Assembly: GCA_023213395.1 (NCBI GenBank)
Contig: CM041465.1
Location: 5,890,001 to 5,954,000 of the forward strand
Direction of reading: 5' to 3'
Source: Cycas panzhihuaensis
Taxonomy: Eukaryota > Cycadophyta
Length of the DNA stretch: 64,000 nucleotides
Each line of letters opens with the position of its first letter. Position 1 is the first letter of the stretch. The notes beneath the pieces are model-generated. The model was not told where the DNA came from, ran no database searches, and saw nothing but the letters and a program-made list of their open reading frames with translations. The position numbers and the translations under genes were made by a program. Below, one piece after another: positions 22,151 through 31,827 of this stretch.

Positions 22151-22559
22151 CGTTTCCAGGTTCTTCTTACTTCATTTTTAGATTTAAACACCTTTTTCTG
22201 ATATATCTACTGCAACATACTTTGAAAATTTTTAAATACAAATACATATGCATTTTTTCTGATATATTCTCTTCAAAATATTTGAAAATTTTCTTAATAT
22301 TGTGACTCTATTGTATAAGTATATTCCTCCATTAAGTATTTTTTACTGTTATTATTTGAAGAAATTTCTATGAAATCCCCTTTTGAATGCTTCAAATAAA
22401 GATACTATTGAAGTTTCAAGATAATACTTGATACACAGGCTGATATATTTGCTAATAAATATTCTCTTTCAACTAAATATTTCCTTTATTTAATATATTT
22501 CCTTCATCATACATTTTGATATTTGCAGTTTACTTTATATGCACTATTTTTTTTATACA
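22151..22559. other. AT-rich non-coding part of the gag-only element
   Basis: No protein-like frame. Near its end, TTTGCAG followed by TTACTTTATATGCA (22530-22550) resembles a sequence at 24123-24146 on the other side of the captured block. Confidence 0.5.
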
Positions 22560-22822
22560 CATAGTAGGAAAGACATGGTGCTAGCAGCTAACTAAAAAAT
22601 TTCCAAGCAAATTAGTGTTCAAAGATTCCACACTGGGTATTTACTCTTGTAGGCCAAAAGAAGGCATATTATTTCATCTAGATACAAAGCATAGGTGCAT
22701 ACAAAAGCATAATAGTCCCAAGTATTTGAGTGCCAATCATCTCTGAAACTGAAGGTAATAGAAAGGAGGCCAACTTTCGCCATAAAAATAAATAGTATAT
22801 TCCCTATAAAACCAAGTTGCTC

Positions 22823-22948
22823 CTACTTAATGTATGTTAGCAAAAGGCCCTGAACATCACATTGAGAGAGTGATTTTTCGTTGTCTTCATTTATATATCC
22901 AATAAACTCCATAAATTCTTTTGAAGCGCAACCATTCAATTCTCTAGG
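22823..22948 (-). pseudogene. SWIB-domain-like exon fragment (captured host gene)
   Basis: On the minus strand a 41-residue frame reads PRELNGCASKEFMEFIGYI, then NEDNEKSLSQCDVQGLLLTY and IK before a stop. The pattern (G-x-A-S-K-x-x-M-E-F-I, S-Q-x-D-V-x-x-L-L-x-x-Y-I-K) resembles the start of the SWIB domain in plant Plus-3/GYF/CCCH-type nuclear proteins, such as the zinc-finger CCCH 19/44 family. In those, SWIB follows a Lys/Arg-rich and acidic linker, and such a linker (TKTRRRSRTLVTEEEDDAG) lies just upstream here. This is family-level recognition from memory of motifs, without a search. The fragment is antisense to the retroelement. Confidence 0.45.
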
Positions 22949-22976
22949 AAAAGATATTTCTTTTTTTTGTTGCCTC

Positions 22977-23260
22977 TTACTCAACTCCTGCATCATCCTC
23001 TTCCTCAGTTACCAAGGTCCTTGACCTTCTCCTTGTCTTTGTTCCCATATTGTACTGTTGCCTCAAGAGTTGATCTTCCAATTGCCTTAGCCATCCAAAA
23101 GTGAGCTCCTCAACCACAGTGTTAGCAAAAAAAAAAAAAAACTCTCTGAAAACTAAAAAAATAATGCCAACCCTTGTAGGTGACAAAACTTCTGGAGGCT
23201 AATTTGGTTGTCCATCTAGCCCAAGTTTTTTTGAATAAAGATTAATCCCTCTGTAGGCTT
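22977..23260 (-). pseudogene. ABC transporter (ABCI11/NAP14-like) exon fragment, captured
   Basis: On the minus strand I read NLYSKKLGLDGQPN, a stop, then PPEVLSPTRVGIIF, FREFFFFFANTVVEELTFGW and LRQ. This matches the region after Walker A in plant ABCI11/NAP14-type plastid ATPases. There a DGQP segment is followed by a V-G-I-V-F-Q-F-P-E-R (Q-loop) block and a D-E-x-T-F-G-W-P-R-Q block. The Q-loop Gln is Leu here and a poly-Phe tract has expanded in the middle. A basic and acidic tail continues to 22977 and may belong to the neighbouring SWIB-type gene. It is non-functional: one internal stop and no Walker B or signature motif in reach. Confidence 0.65.
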
Positions 23261-23687
23261 TGTTGTTACCAAGAACTCGCAAGGTGTTCATGAATCCACT
23301 TCCCTTTAACTCCTTGCTAAATCTGCAATAACACTTATTTTGGAGTGTCACACCAGGGTCAGTCAGGTTCCACCACCAAAAAATTACATTTGTCTGCAAA
23401 CATGTAATACTCCTGAGACTGCGAAATGGTAGGCGTGACAACCATTAGAACCACAAAATAGAACACTGCAACTCCTCACACATAAGCCCTCTTCTGGGTA
23501 ATCATTTTAGTGCCCTTATTATTCAAAATTTAATCTGATAAATTGTTATTTAAGTAAATTATTAGAAAACATATAGTTTGATAGCAAACAGGTTGTTGTG
23601 TCCTTTCTGAATGCCCATTCCATGAAACGATAAAACCTCAATGTAGTAATGAATGCAAGAAATACCCTTGCAGTTTGACCGACGCAC
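23261..23687 (-). other. Probable intron or spacer between captured ABC-transporter exons
   Basis: Lies between the Walker A exon and the DGQP exon on the same strand. A plausible donor (AAG then GTGCGT on the minus strand) occurs at 23688/23687. Frames here are not protein-like for this family. If this is a retained intron, the capture was from DNA or unspliced RNA. Confidence 0.4.
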
Positions 23688-23808
23688 CTTGTATTATCTT
23701 CCCACTTCCACTGCGTCCATCTACCAAACCTAAGCTCTTTTTTGGAAGAGAAAATGTAACTTGATTGAGAAGGTAATGCTGGGTGCCAAGTGCTCGATAG
23801 CTTAAACC
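23688..23808 (-). pseudogene. ABC transporter (ABCI11/NAP14-like) Walker A exon, captured
   Basis: The minus strand reads GLSYRALGTQHYLLNQVTFS, then LPKKSLGLVDGRSGSGK and IIQ. G-R-S-G-S-G-K is a Walker A (P-loop) motif, with the usual following T-T changed to I-I. The preceding L-x-Y-R-x-x-G-T-Q and the L-x-Q-V-x-F-S-L-P-x-K-S-L-G-L context are those of ABCI11/NAP14-like proteins, single nucleotide-binding-domain ATPases of plastids. A plausible acceptor (TGCAG) precedes it at 23809-23813. It belongs with 22977-23260. The changed P-loop and isolated exons make it a pseudogene. Confidence 0.7.
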
Positions 23809-23930
23809 CTGCACTTGGAGGCAAGTGTGCTTCGCTGAAACATTTAATCTAATGTAACTTGATTGAGAAGGTAATGTTGGGTGCCAGGTGCTCAATAGCT
23901 TAAACCTTGCATCTGGAGGCAAGTGTGCTT
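23756..23930. repeat. 98-bp-spaced duplication of the ABC exon's 5' end
   Basis: 23756-23832 and 23854-23930 are near-identical 77-bp copies offset by 98 bp. Each contains the start of the Walker A exon and its upstream splice region. The second copy is cut off before the P-loop. The duplication arose during or after the capture. Confidence 0.85.
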
Positions 23931-25690
23931 AATTGATTAACAACTGTTAGAGAAATAGCTCTAGTATCACACGGAGAATGGTGGATAGCGACGTTGATGA
24001 GCTCGGATTGGCTCTTATCAAAATTTTAATATTTTTTATATAAACAAATATATTTTGAAGGGAGTGGCGCCGTTGTCTATTAGATTTGATATTCATTTTT
24101 TTTAGAGATTTGATATACATCTTTTGCAGCATTTTACTTTGTGCAGGTCTGTGCAATCTTGGCGGCGACTACCGTTTTCAATTTCAAACCTTTTTTTATA
24201 TTGTTTAATATAAAGTTTAAAAAAATTAAATTTTATTATATATATTTTTTAAATCCAGGGTTTAAAGAGATTAATCCCCTTCATCTCTCAACCCTTAGTC
24301 ACATCTCATCTCATGTGACCGTTAGTCACTTCGAAAAGAGTTTTTTTCACTTTTTTATAAACGTTTTTCTTTTTCTTTTTATTTTTTTTATTTTTACATA
24401 GGGTTATTAACGTTGTTTTGCCATAACTTCTCACTAAGACATCAGTTTCTATGAAACTAGTTTCATTAGATCAAAAATTTTCTATAGATTAATTTTGACT
24501 GGTCATTTGACCAATTTGGTGCTGATTTGACCCCATTTCAGTTGATTTAAAGTCAATCAGTCATTTTTCCAGCATTTTTTAAACTTTTTATAAAATTGCT
24601 ATTTGAACTGATTGTATTTTATTACCGGGAAAGTATTTTCTACCTGGATTTATTCTAAAATAATTTACATTCAATAAAATTCATTACCCACCTTTTATTT
24701 TATTTTTTTGAATTCATTTTGATCATTATTTTAAAGTAGCACTTTAGTGGTTTTTAGCCTTTTTCTTAACACTTTACCATAAAGGTACCTTTTACCATTT
24801 TTGCTATAACTTTTATGTTTGACATCCAAATTTAGTTTTGTCAATTTCTTTGAAAAGATGACTCAATTATCTTTGATTTGATATAGTTTTTTATACATTT
24901 TAATATATTTTTACTAATTTTCAAATTGCTCAAAGTAGAGGTGCTTTATTACTTTAAACCTGTCATTTTTTACACATTTTTATATATATTTCTTAAAATT
25001 TTTTAGCTAAAAGTATATTGAGCAGTCTTCTAAATAATATTTAATCATTTTTCAATATTTTATAAAGTTTTATTAGCATTTTTATACAATTTTGAGCCTC
25101 AACTCCTGTTAGGCCTGAAAATAAGGCATGTTTCCTTTGGATCATCAAAACTTGACTTATAGGAACTCATTTTCAAAATGGCTTATTCTGTTGGATTCAT
25201 ATTTTATTTATCTTCATACTCATAAAGTTTCACATTATTCTGATATCATTTAGTATATTTTTGAAGCTGTCAAACTTAAGGTTGTCCTTTAACCCTTCTT
25301 TTAAAAAAAAAATCTTCATACTCTGTATCTTTCAAAGTAAAATATACATAGATTTCAGTTTTTTTAGCATTATATATTATCATCAAGGTTAAGGATTTAT
25401 TGCATTAAGAATTTATATTTATTCATTTGAAGAAAATCAAAAGGGTAAGGATTGTTCCTTTTATCATCAAAGTTATATTTCATATTTGTATTGCTAAAAA
25501 GATCTTTATTACATGCAAATTTGCTTATATATCCATAATTTCCTTATTGTGCCTAGTTGATTGATTTTCTAGCATGCATTACATCTACTTCAAAAATTTT
25601 ATTTGAAGTCATATATATTCATTTTATTTATTGAGTACTTTTTTACTTAATAAAAGCATACTTTGTATGTTCTAAAGTTTTTTATAATAT
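23931..25690. other. AT-rich non-coding internal region of the gag-only element
   Basis: 23931-24150 may be the upstream part of the captured gene. 24150-25690 has long T-rich stretches and no protein-like frame in any phase. Nothing else supportable is present. Confidence 0.5.
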
Positions 25691-26204
25691 AGCACAATTA
25701 CCTATATTTGATGGGTACATTTTTTTAGAATGGTACAAGGTTATAAAAAACTATTTTATTGCACATGATTTATAGAAATATTTGCAAGATGACTATGATG
25801 TTAGTGTTAAGGAAAACATTAGAAAGGATAATGAAGCATTAGCATTATTATTTTACACTATGACTGATGATGTTTTTTCAAAGATTTGTGAATTAACTAC
25901 CTCTAAATCTATTTGAGATATTTTAATTTATACTTATAGGGGAGATACCCTCATTGTATTTGATGATATTTTTGTTGAGCATGTGAGACAAGTGATAGAA
26001 CAGGTGGATCATGATGGCAAAACTAATGACGATTCAGATCAAATGCAGGACCAACTTGTTACACAAGGATTTGATCCTCCATTTGAGGGGGAGAATGAAA
26101 ATGAATCCTATGCCATGATGGAGAATGAATCTGATATGATAAAAAAGGAATCGTATGATATGACAGTTGTTGACAGTATACAGATTACAAAAGATAAAGT
26201 TTAA
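25691..26204 (+). pseudogene. Copia-like gag remnant of the gag-only element (broken)
   Basis: The plus-strand frame reads LPIFDGYIFLEWYKVIKNYF, IAHDL, a stop, KYLQDD, then ALALLFYTMTDDVFSKI, LTTSKSI and a stop before DIL. This is the UBN2-type gag core of Copia elements: F-D-G-x-x-x-x-E-W near the start and an A-L-x-x-L-x-x-x-x-D-D-x-x-x-x-I block. An acidic tail with an IEQVDHDGKTNDDSDQ segment follows (25983-26204) and no zinc knuckle is seen. A further frame (26214-26460) has no recognised domain. Two Trp or Gln codons appear to have become stops. Confidence 0.68.
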
Positions 26205-26431
26205 ATTAAATTTTTGTTTAATGTTCCAGTTAACAAAGTTAAAGTTGTATATATACATATATACTTGGATCAAGCATTATTTACTCATAGCTTTTTTGAA
26301 TTACTTCATGATACAAAGACATATGTTGCAAGAAGGTTGAAGCATGATGATAAAGATCAAAATTTTAAAGTTTTCTTCAAGTACAAGTTCCATAAGTTGA
26401 AGGAAAAGATACAAGTGTTTGTGATAACATT

Positions 26432-26442
26432 AAGGGGGAGAA
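26432..26442 (+). other. Gag-only element polypurine tract
   Basis: AAGGGGGAGAA directly before the 3' LTR. Confidence 0.88.
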
Positions 26443-26869
26443 TGTTGGAGTTAATCGTCATCACTTCACTCCCATCTTTCCAACCAGAATTATACACCTC
26501 ATCAACCTCAATTTAGACATGTGATGCTCAACATGTCAAGGTAAGTTTAACTTTGATTTATGTTAAGTTGAGTTAGTTTTATTTGAGTTAAGTGAATATT
26601 ATTTTATTATTATTTTGAATTCAGGGGTTGAGGAGTTTCCCTCCTCCCCCAAATTATAAATATTGAGGGGTGTGCAACCCTGGTGTCTTTAGATACTACC
26701 TCCTTATTGGAAATTTATAATATTCACTTCTCACAATGGCTTGAATACAATGGTTTCATAGTTTATGCTATCATGCTACATTGATCTATTAGTGATTTAT
26801 GACTTGTATTGAGTTTTAGTTATTGGTTACATGTTCTGCCCTGTTCTCCTGCAAATATTATTTCCTACA
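26443..26869 (+). repeat. Gag-only element 3' LTR
   Basis: 427 bp, TGTTGGAG...CTACA, the partner of 20819-21255. It lacks about 10 bp that are duplicated in the 5' copy (GTTAAGGTAA region). Confidence 0.92.
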
Positions 26870-26874
26870 TTTAT
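26870..26874. repeat. Target-site duplication TTTAT, right copy
   Basis: Matches 20814-20818. The Gypsy-1 LTR continues directly after it (GGGCTCACTC against GGGCTTACTC in the 5' LTR). Confidence 0.9.
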
Positions 26875-26986
26875 GGGCTCACTCTTTTATTGATATTATT
26901 GGGAATTTTACACTAACACCCTAGGATCTTAAAGAAAAATATTGGTGATTAATTTCTTCACCAATCACACTCCACTTTGGGATCAC
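26875..26986 (+). repeat. Gypsy-1 3' LTR, right part
   Basis: Homologous to the last 110 bp of the 5' LTR (ending GATCAC), displaced 6 kb by the nested element. Confidence 0.88.
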
Positions 26987-28455
26987 TTCTACATAAGTTA
27001 TTACAAAAAATTTAATATAGTATCAAAGTTGAGGTGAAGATCAAATTCCTAAAGCATAGGTAAAGGGAGATCCTGGTGAGATATTAGATATAGTTATATA
27101 GTAGAAGAAGGTTAGTAGTTTATAGGCTAAGAAGACCATATACATATGGTAAAGCTCCTCACCATCTAAGGTTAATCCATGCATGTGTTATATATTAAGC
27201 CAACAATAAAGCTAGTATTGAAGATTATTAATGAGCAAAAAATACATTATGTCAATAATATATAACCCAATTAAAGGGCATAATGAAGTTGATGAAGAAT
27301 CATATATAGGATGAGAAGAGTCATAAATTTAATGTGCAATATTATTTATTTATTTATTTATGGATATTTATTTATACATGTTGGCACCATATACTAGAAC
27401 ATGCAAGTATTTGAAGTTCATCCACAAGATGTTCACCTAAGCAAGATAAATCTCCTTGTAAGAATTAGTTGTTGAGCTAATACTCCATTAATTAGTATGA
27501 AATAGATAATAGGACTATGTGAGGATATATGGCATGTTGATATATTTTATAAACAAAATAAAAGATGAAGGACATTATTTATGAAGTGAATCAATGTTGG
27601 ACACAAAATTATTAAATGAGTGTTTCACCAATTTGGTGTTATTTAACATGAGCTAACTATTAAACATATTATGACATGCATATGTATGAGAACTATGTGT
27701 TATGGGAAACTACCATTAATCATAAATAAAATTAGTCACAAGATGATGCAGATCTAATGAGTATAAGAAATCTGATTGCAACCTACATATTGTAAATCCA
27801 TCGAAGTATACTATAAAGGAGAAACTTGATATCCATGGGTTATGTTGGAGGCAAAGCATATATTAAGAACCCTCTTTATATATGTAGATGTAACCAAAGA
27901 TTTATTCTATTGTCACTTCTATTGAGAGGTTGTTGACATGAGATAAATTATTAATCAGAGATATAGAATGAAGTTACATGTAGTTTTCAATCTATTGTTG
28001 AATAGTATATTGTGTGGATTTATTAGGATTGCTATTGAGGATTTATAAGAGAGTTCACCCATGATGAAGCAAAATACATGGTTTTATACCTAGTTGAAGA
28101 GTACTTCCCACATATGAAGCATCCACAACAAAAGGAAACAACATGGTTTCAATAAAGATAAATCACCCATAGACTGTTGTTTCATAAAAACATAATCACC
28201 CATAGTGAAAAGAAATAGCATGTCCATAGAGTAATCACCTAATACCCTCATAAGATAAATATGAATCATAAATATTTAAGTAGATACCATATTATCCACA
28301 AACATATATGTGTAACCCACCAAACATATCAAAGAAATAATGGTGATATATTTTATGAAATAAATTATGAAATTTTTAGTGTTTTTGAGTTTAATAAATA
28401 TCTAAAGGATTGTAGTATTAGATCTAGCTTTGGATCAATGATTTGATATCAAATA
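26987..28455 (+). other. Decayed LTR-element remnant, left part
   Basis: 26988-27020 (ACATAAGTTATTACAAAAAA) matches 34074-34104, the end of an LTR-like sequence. It is followed by a PBS-like word (TAGTATCAAAG, 27018-27028). So the DNA to the right is probably the internal region of an old plus-strand LTR element. I see no readable protein domain in it. Confidence 0.45.
28451..28455. repeat. Target-site duplication AAATA of R1, left copy
   Basis: Identical to 31823-31827. Confidence 0.88.
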
Positions 28456-28756
28456 CGTTAGAATTAGAAATGAAAAACTATACAAACTCCTAATGGTGAG
28501 TGAATGATAAATAATAAAGCACAAAAGAGGTGAAGTATGTATAACAATAAATACAATATATGGAGAATTAGCCAAAACTCAATTAGAAACAATAAAGAGT
28601 GCATACTTATAATACATGCTTACCATTAGTGAGAGAACCCCATTGGTTGACTTAGAGGTGGCACACATCTCTAGGTATCCCACAACTATAATATAAAAAT
28701 ATAATAAATAGAGAGAGTTTATATAAGGTTAATGTAATTGGGTATTACACCCAACA
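28456..28756 (-). repeat. R1 3' LTR
   Basis: 301 bp. It begins CGTTAGAATTAG (TG mutated to CG) and ends ACCCAACA. It pairs with 31528-31822 and is the reverse complement of the R2 LTRs. Confidence 0.92.
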
Positions 28757-28766
28757 TTCCCCTCTG
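28757..28766 (-). other. R1 polypurine tract
   Basis: On the minus strand this reads CAGAGGGGAA next to the 3' LTR. Confidence 0.75.
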
Positions 28767-29949
28767 TAATAGTCAATTACATAAAATATTGTAACATCAA
28801 ATAAGAGCTCGAATCTTCAAAAGTCTGTTGGATCACAAATATTGCTGCACATGGATTAAGAAAAATTGTTGATGTCCATATGAAGCAGAGTCCATCTACT
28901 AGTCACTACAACTTCTAGTTGGGCAGGAACTCCCTTTGTGTACCTGGATCAATCAAGAGCTAGCAAGAGTAGTTAAAAAAGGTCCTACCCCTTGCTCATA
29001 TGGGAGTGTAAGTAGAAAAATGTATATAAGGCACATGGCACATGGCATATGGCAGGCAAGAGTAACCTTAAAGTGTGTTCTACCTCTTGTTGAATAGGAC
29101 TCTCACTTCTTCAACATCTAATGGCCAGAAATACAATGGCACTATGGCCTTAAATATGCCACATAGGCTAAAAGATGCCTCTTTGGGCTATACAACTTGC
29201 CACCATAGGTAAAATAACTAGCAATAAATATTTTTACATGACTAAAAATTAATATGTGACTTGAGTAAAGTATACATTACTCTCTCTCATATAATAAAGT
29301 ATAAGATGATTATAATGGGTTCTTTAAGAACCAACAAATAAGACCAGGGTACATGTTATTCCCCCCATTTAGGGTACATTACATCAACGAGCCTTGAAAA
29401 TACAATATGTGCCTGAATAAGCTAAGAAAAAATGAAGAAAAATAGGAACTTATAACTTTAAACTAAAAATTCACCATGGAAACAACTCCAAAATATGTTA
29501 AATAACCCTCTAAATTAAAGGTCTCTCTATTATGGACTTAACACAATAGACAAGACTGAAAATAGAGCTCCCAACCTTGAGATATAATAAAAAAAGTGAT
29601 AAGTACTCTATAAGAAGTTGAAAATGGGGGCTAGCCCCTTTCATAGGCTAGTTATTAGTCTTCTGAGAGCTCCATGTAACCTGGGACTGAAGTGATAAGG
29701 GGGCTGGTAGACCCAAAAATATTCTACAATATAATTAAATTTTATTTTTTAAATTAAAAAAAAATGTAATCCCATTTTTAAATAATTTCATGCCCATGTA
29801 TTGTGAAATCACTTTATCACATAATTATCAAATCCTTTTAATCCTAATTAGGGTTTATTGCCAAAAGTATTCATCGAGTAATTTTTGTAGGGAGCTATTA
29901 CCATAAATATCAATTTATAGGCTCTTCCATTGTGTTTGTAGGTTTGCAA

Positions 29950-30890
29950 TGGAAGGACGGCCACTATGAATGTGCAGGTTCACCATGAGTTTATAGGTCT
30001 TCTAGGCCACCATCATGAATAAGGCAATGCAGGACATTATTGTTGCACAGGGAGCCACTGTTGATTGAGTGTAGGGTTATGGCCATGAATATAGACTGAA
30101 AGTCATGTCGAGTTTGTAGTTGGAGACCATAGCCCGTAAATATTTATCTGGTATCATGCATGACTCTCAAGAAGGCTGCGAAAAATAAGATATTATTAAC
30201 AGGAAAGACCAAGTAGTGCTTAGAAGATTACCTAATGTTTTTTGGAAAATTAATAGTCAATGTTCAATTTAGCATAGACAAGTAAAATCTACTTTGGCTT
30301 ACAATCTTAAATGAAGATTTGAGTGTACAAAATCAATCCATAAACATCCATGAAATGATCTTATAGCCAAGGTTGGCTCCTTCATCTGCAACGATTATAG
30401 TGGTGAGACCATGCACTGTAGGATAAAGATACCTTTAGATTTATCCAGTATTTATTTTGTGTATTATAGTTATGATACGTCTAGGCAATGAGCATATATG
30501 CATATTTCCTATTCCCCACCATCTCATATTCCTTTCCTTTTTTTAACATTCTAATAAATCATTCTATGTATATTATGTTTACTAAACACCATAGGGTTGA
30601 GATCTCCTAAAAGGCAAAGACTTGTGACTCCCGCTCCTCAGGAAAGTAATGGTAGACCTAAAAATCCTTTAATAAAAATATTTGGAGCTTCTGAATGCGT
30701 ATGTGGATGAGAGTGATCCTATCTTTAATGAACCCCAAATACAGCATCTGTTGCAAACTATTGAATCCATTAGATAGTAAGGAATAGTTACAATAATGAT
30801 AGATCTAACAACCTTAATTGGAATGTCTCTAGTGGGATATTTAATCTCCTCTCCATAGATTTGGCAATGGCTAAGCACCAACAAATAGAT
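29950..30890 (-). pseudogene. Cationic amino-acid-transporter-like gene fragment inside R1
   Basis: On the minus strand at 30768-30854 I read GEEIKYPTRDIPIKVVRSII, then IVTIPYYLM. This resembles the conserved E-E-x-K-N-P-x-R-D-I-P-I-G-x-x-x-S segment and following membrane helix of plant cationic amino acid transporters (APC superfamily). Further along the same strand, at 30003-30185, shorter pieces (PDKYLRAMV; APCATIMSCIALFMMVA) look like later parts of such a protein. They are in the right order and separated by what could be an intron ending TTTTTCGCAG at 30177-30186. Frames are broken throughout. The first match is good; the later ones are weak. No search was possible. Confidence 0.5.
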
Positions 30891-31509
30891 TTGGTAGATC
30901 CCTTTTTTTTTTCTTCTTTTTTTTCAAAAAATACATAAGAACATAGGCTAAATTCGAAGGCCTTAAATATAATTTTTTTATTTTTTTTAATATAGTAAGT
31001 CACAAAGAGAGTATATATTAGCAGAAATAATATAAGAGCTATATCCACCTATAGATCTATGAATGCTTTTGAAATGGAGTCACTTTTGGCCAAGAAGGAC
31101 TCTCTCAACTACTATCAACAATCTAGTTGCATTTTTGTCCACTAACATGCAATGGAGATGGTCATTGAGAAATTGGAATATGTACATAAGATTTCATGGA
31201 CTTTCACTTGCATGCAATATTATTATGGCACCACATGCATGAAAGATGTCCACTTGAGTAGCTTCAACAGGCTTCGAACAACTTCAAAAGCTTTAAAAAT
31301 GGGCTTCAAAGCAGCCTCTCATCAACATCAAATAGCCCTTCAAAACTTGATAACAGTCCCATAACAAAATATGCATAAGATATAACTTGAAATAATTTTT
31401 AACTTGATAAAGTCACCAAGCAGGCACATTAAAAAATTTACAAGGCTTAAAAGCATAAAAAATAAGGATAACATGTATTAGGGTTTGCAATGGTATCCTC
31501 AAGGATTGA

Positions 31510-31527
31510 CCTTGGGCTCTGAAAGCA
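31510..31527 (-). other. R1 primer-binding site (decayed)
   Basis: On the minus strand this reads TGCTTTCAGAGCCCAAGG, touching the 5' LTR. R2 has TGGTATCAATGCCTAAGG at the same place. The shared ancestor was evidently TGGTATCAGAGCCCAAGG, the initiator-tRNA-Met type with an extended match. Confidence 0.8.
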
Positions 31528-31822
31528 TGTTAGAATTAGAAATGTAAAACTATACAAACTCTTAATGGTGAGTGAATAATAAACAGTAAAATATAAAAGA
31601 GATGAAGTGTGTACAAAAATAAACATAATATGTAGAGAATTGGCCAAAACTCAATTAGAAATAATGAAAAGTACATACTTATAATACATGTTCACCATTA
31701 GTGAGAGAACACTATTGGTCAACTTAGAGGTGGCACATATCTTTAGGTGGCCCATAACTCTAATATATAGAAAATAGAGAAAGTTTATATAAGGTTAATA
31801 TAATTGGGTATTACACCCAACA
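31528..31822 (-). repeat. R1 5' LTR
   Basis: 295 bp, TGTTAGAATTAG...ACCCAACA on the plus strand. Confidence 0.92.
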
Positions 31823-31827
31823 AAATA
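31823..31827. repeat. Target-site duplication AAATA of R1, right copy
   Basis: Identical to 28451-28455. Confidence 0.88.

Larger units (their letters stand above)
20819..26869 (+). mobile_element. Gag-only, non-autonomous LTR element carrying host gene fragments
   Basis: A 6.05-kb plus-strand element with LTRs at 20819-21255 and 26443-26869, a PBS-like site at 21258 (TGGTATCAAAG), a PPT at 26432-26442 and perfect TTTAT duplications. It interrupts the Gypsy-1 3' LTR, whose sequence reads continuously across the insertion. The only retroelement coding region is a short, decayed Copia-like gag at 25691-26204; there is no protease, RT or integrase. This architecture fits the described class of terminal-repeat elements with only a gag domain (TR-GAG), mobilised in trans. 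Between the leader and gag lies a block of antisense plant gene fragments (22.8-23.9 kb). Confidence 0.88.
14336..26986 (+). mobile_element. Gypsy-1: Ty3/Gypsy LTR retrotransposon (contains nested insertions)
   Basis: A plus-strand Gypsy element with 5' LTR about 14336-15106, PBS 15111-15122, gag, protease, RT, RNase H, integrase and 3' LTR about 20162-20818 continuing at 26875-26986. The order protease-RT-RNase H-integrase is the Gypsy order. It is interrupted twice: by a Gypsy-5-family LTR fragment in gag (15732 to about 16050) and by a gag-only LTR element in the 3' LTR (20819-26869). Coding regions have many stops and altered active sites. I could not find matching target-site duplications, so one end may have been lost or rearranged. 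Confidence 0.88.
28456..31822 (-). mobile_element. R1: non-autonomous LTR element with captured host sequence
   Basis: A 3.37-kb minus-strand element with about 300-bp LTRs, a PBS (31510-31527), a PPT (28757-28766) and perfect AAATA duplications. It has no gag or pol, so it must be moved by another element's proteins. Its sister copy R2 (44164-46522, opposite strand) shares the LTRs and most of the internal region. R1 has about 1 kb extra at roughly 29880-30890, which R2 lacks at the matching place; this extra piece carries transporter-like sequence. By its short LTRs and lack of coding capacity it lies between TRIM- and LARD-type elements. Confidence 0.88.

Noticed and set aside
22977-23186. 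Possible complete small protein of 69 residues
   Set aside because: It is an exon fragment with an internal poly-Phe expansion; it lacks Walker A and B, so it is not a working ATPase.
23199-23441. 80-codon minus-strand frame as a separate gene
   Set aside because: Only its last part belongs to the captured ABC exon; the rest is probably intron read-through.
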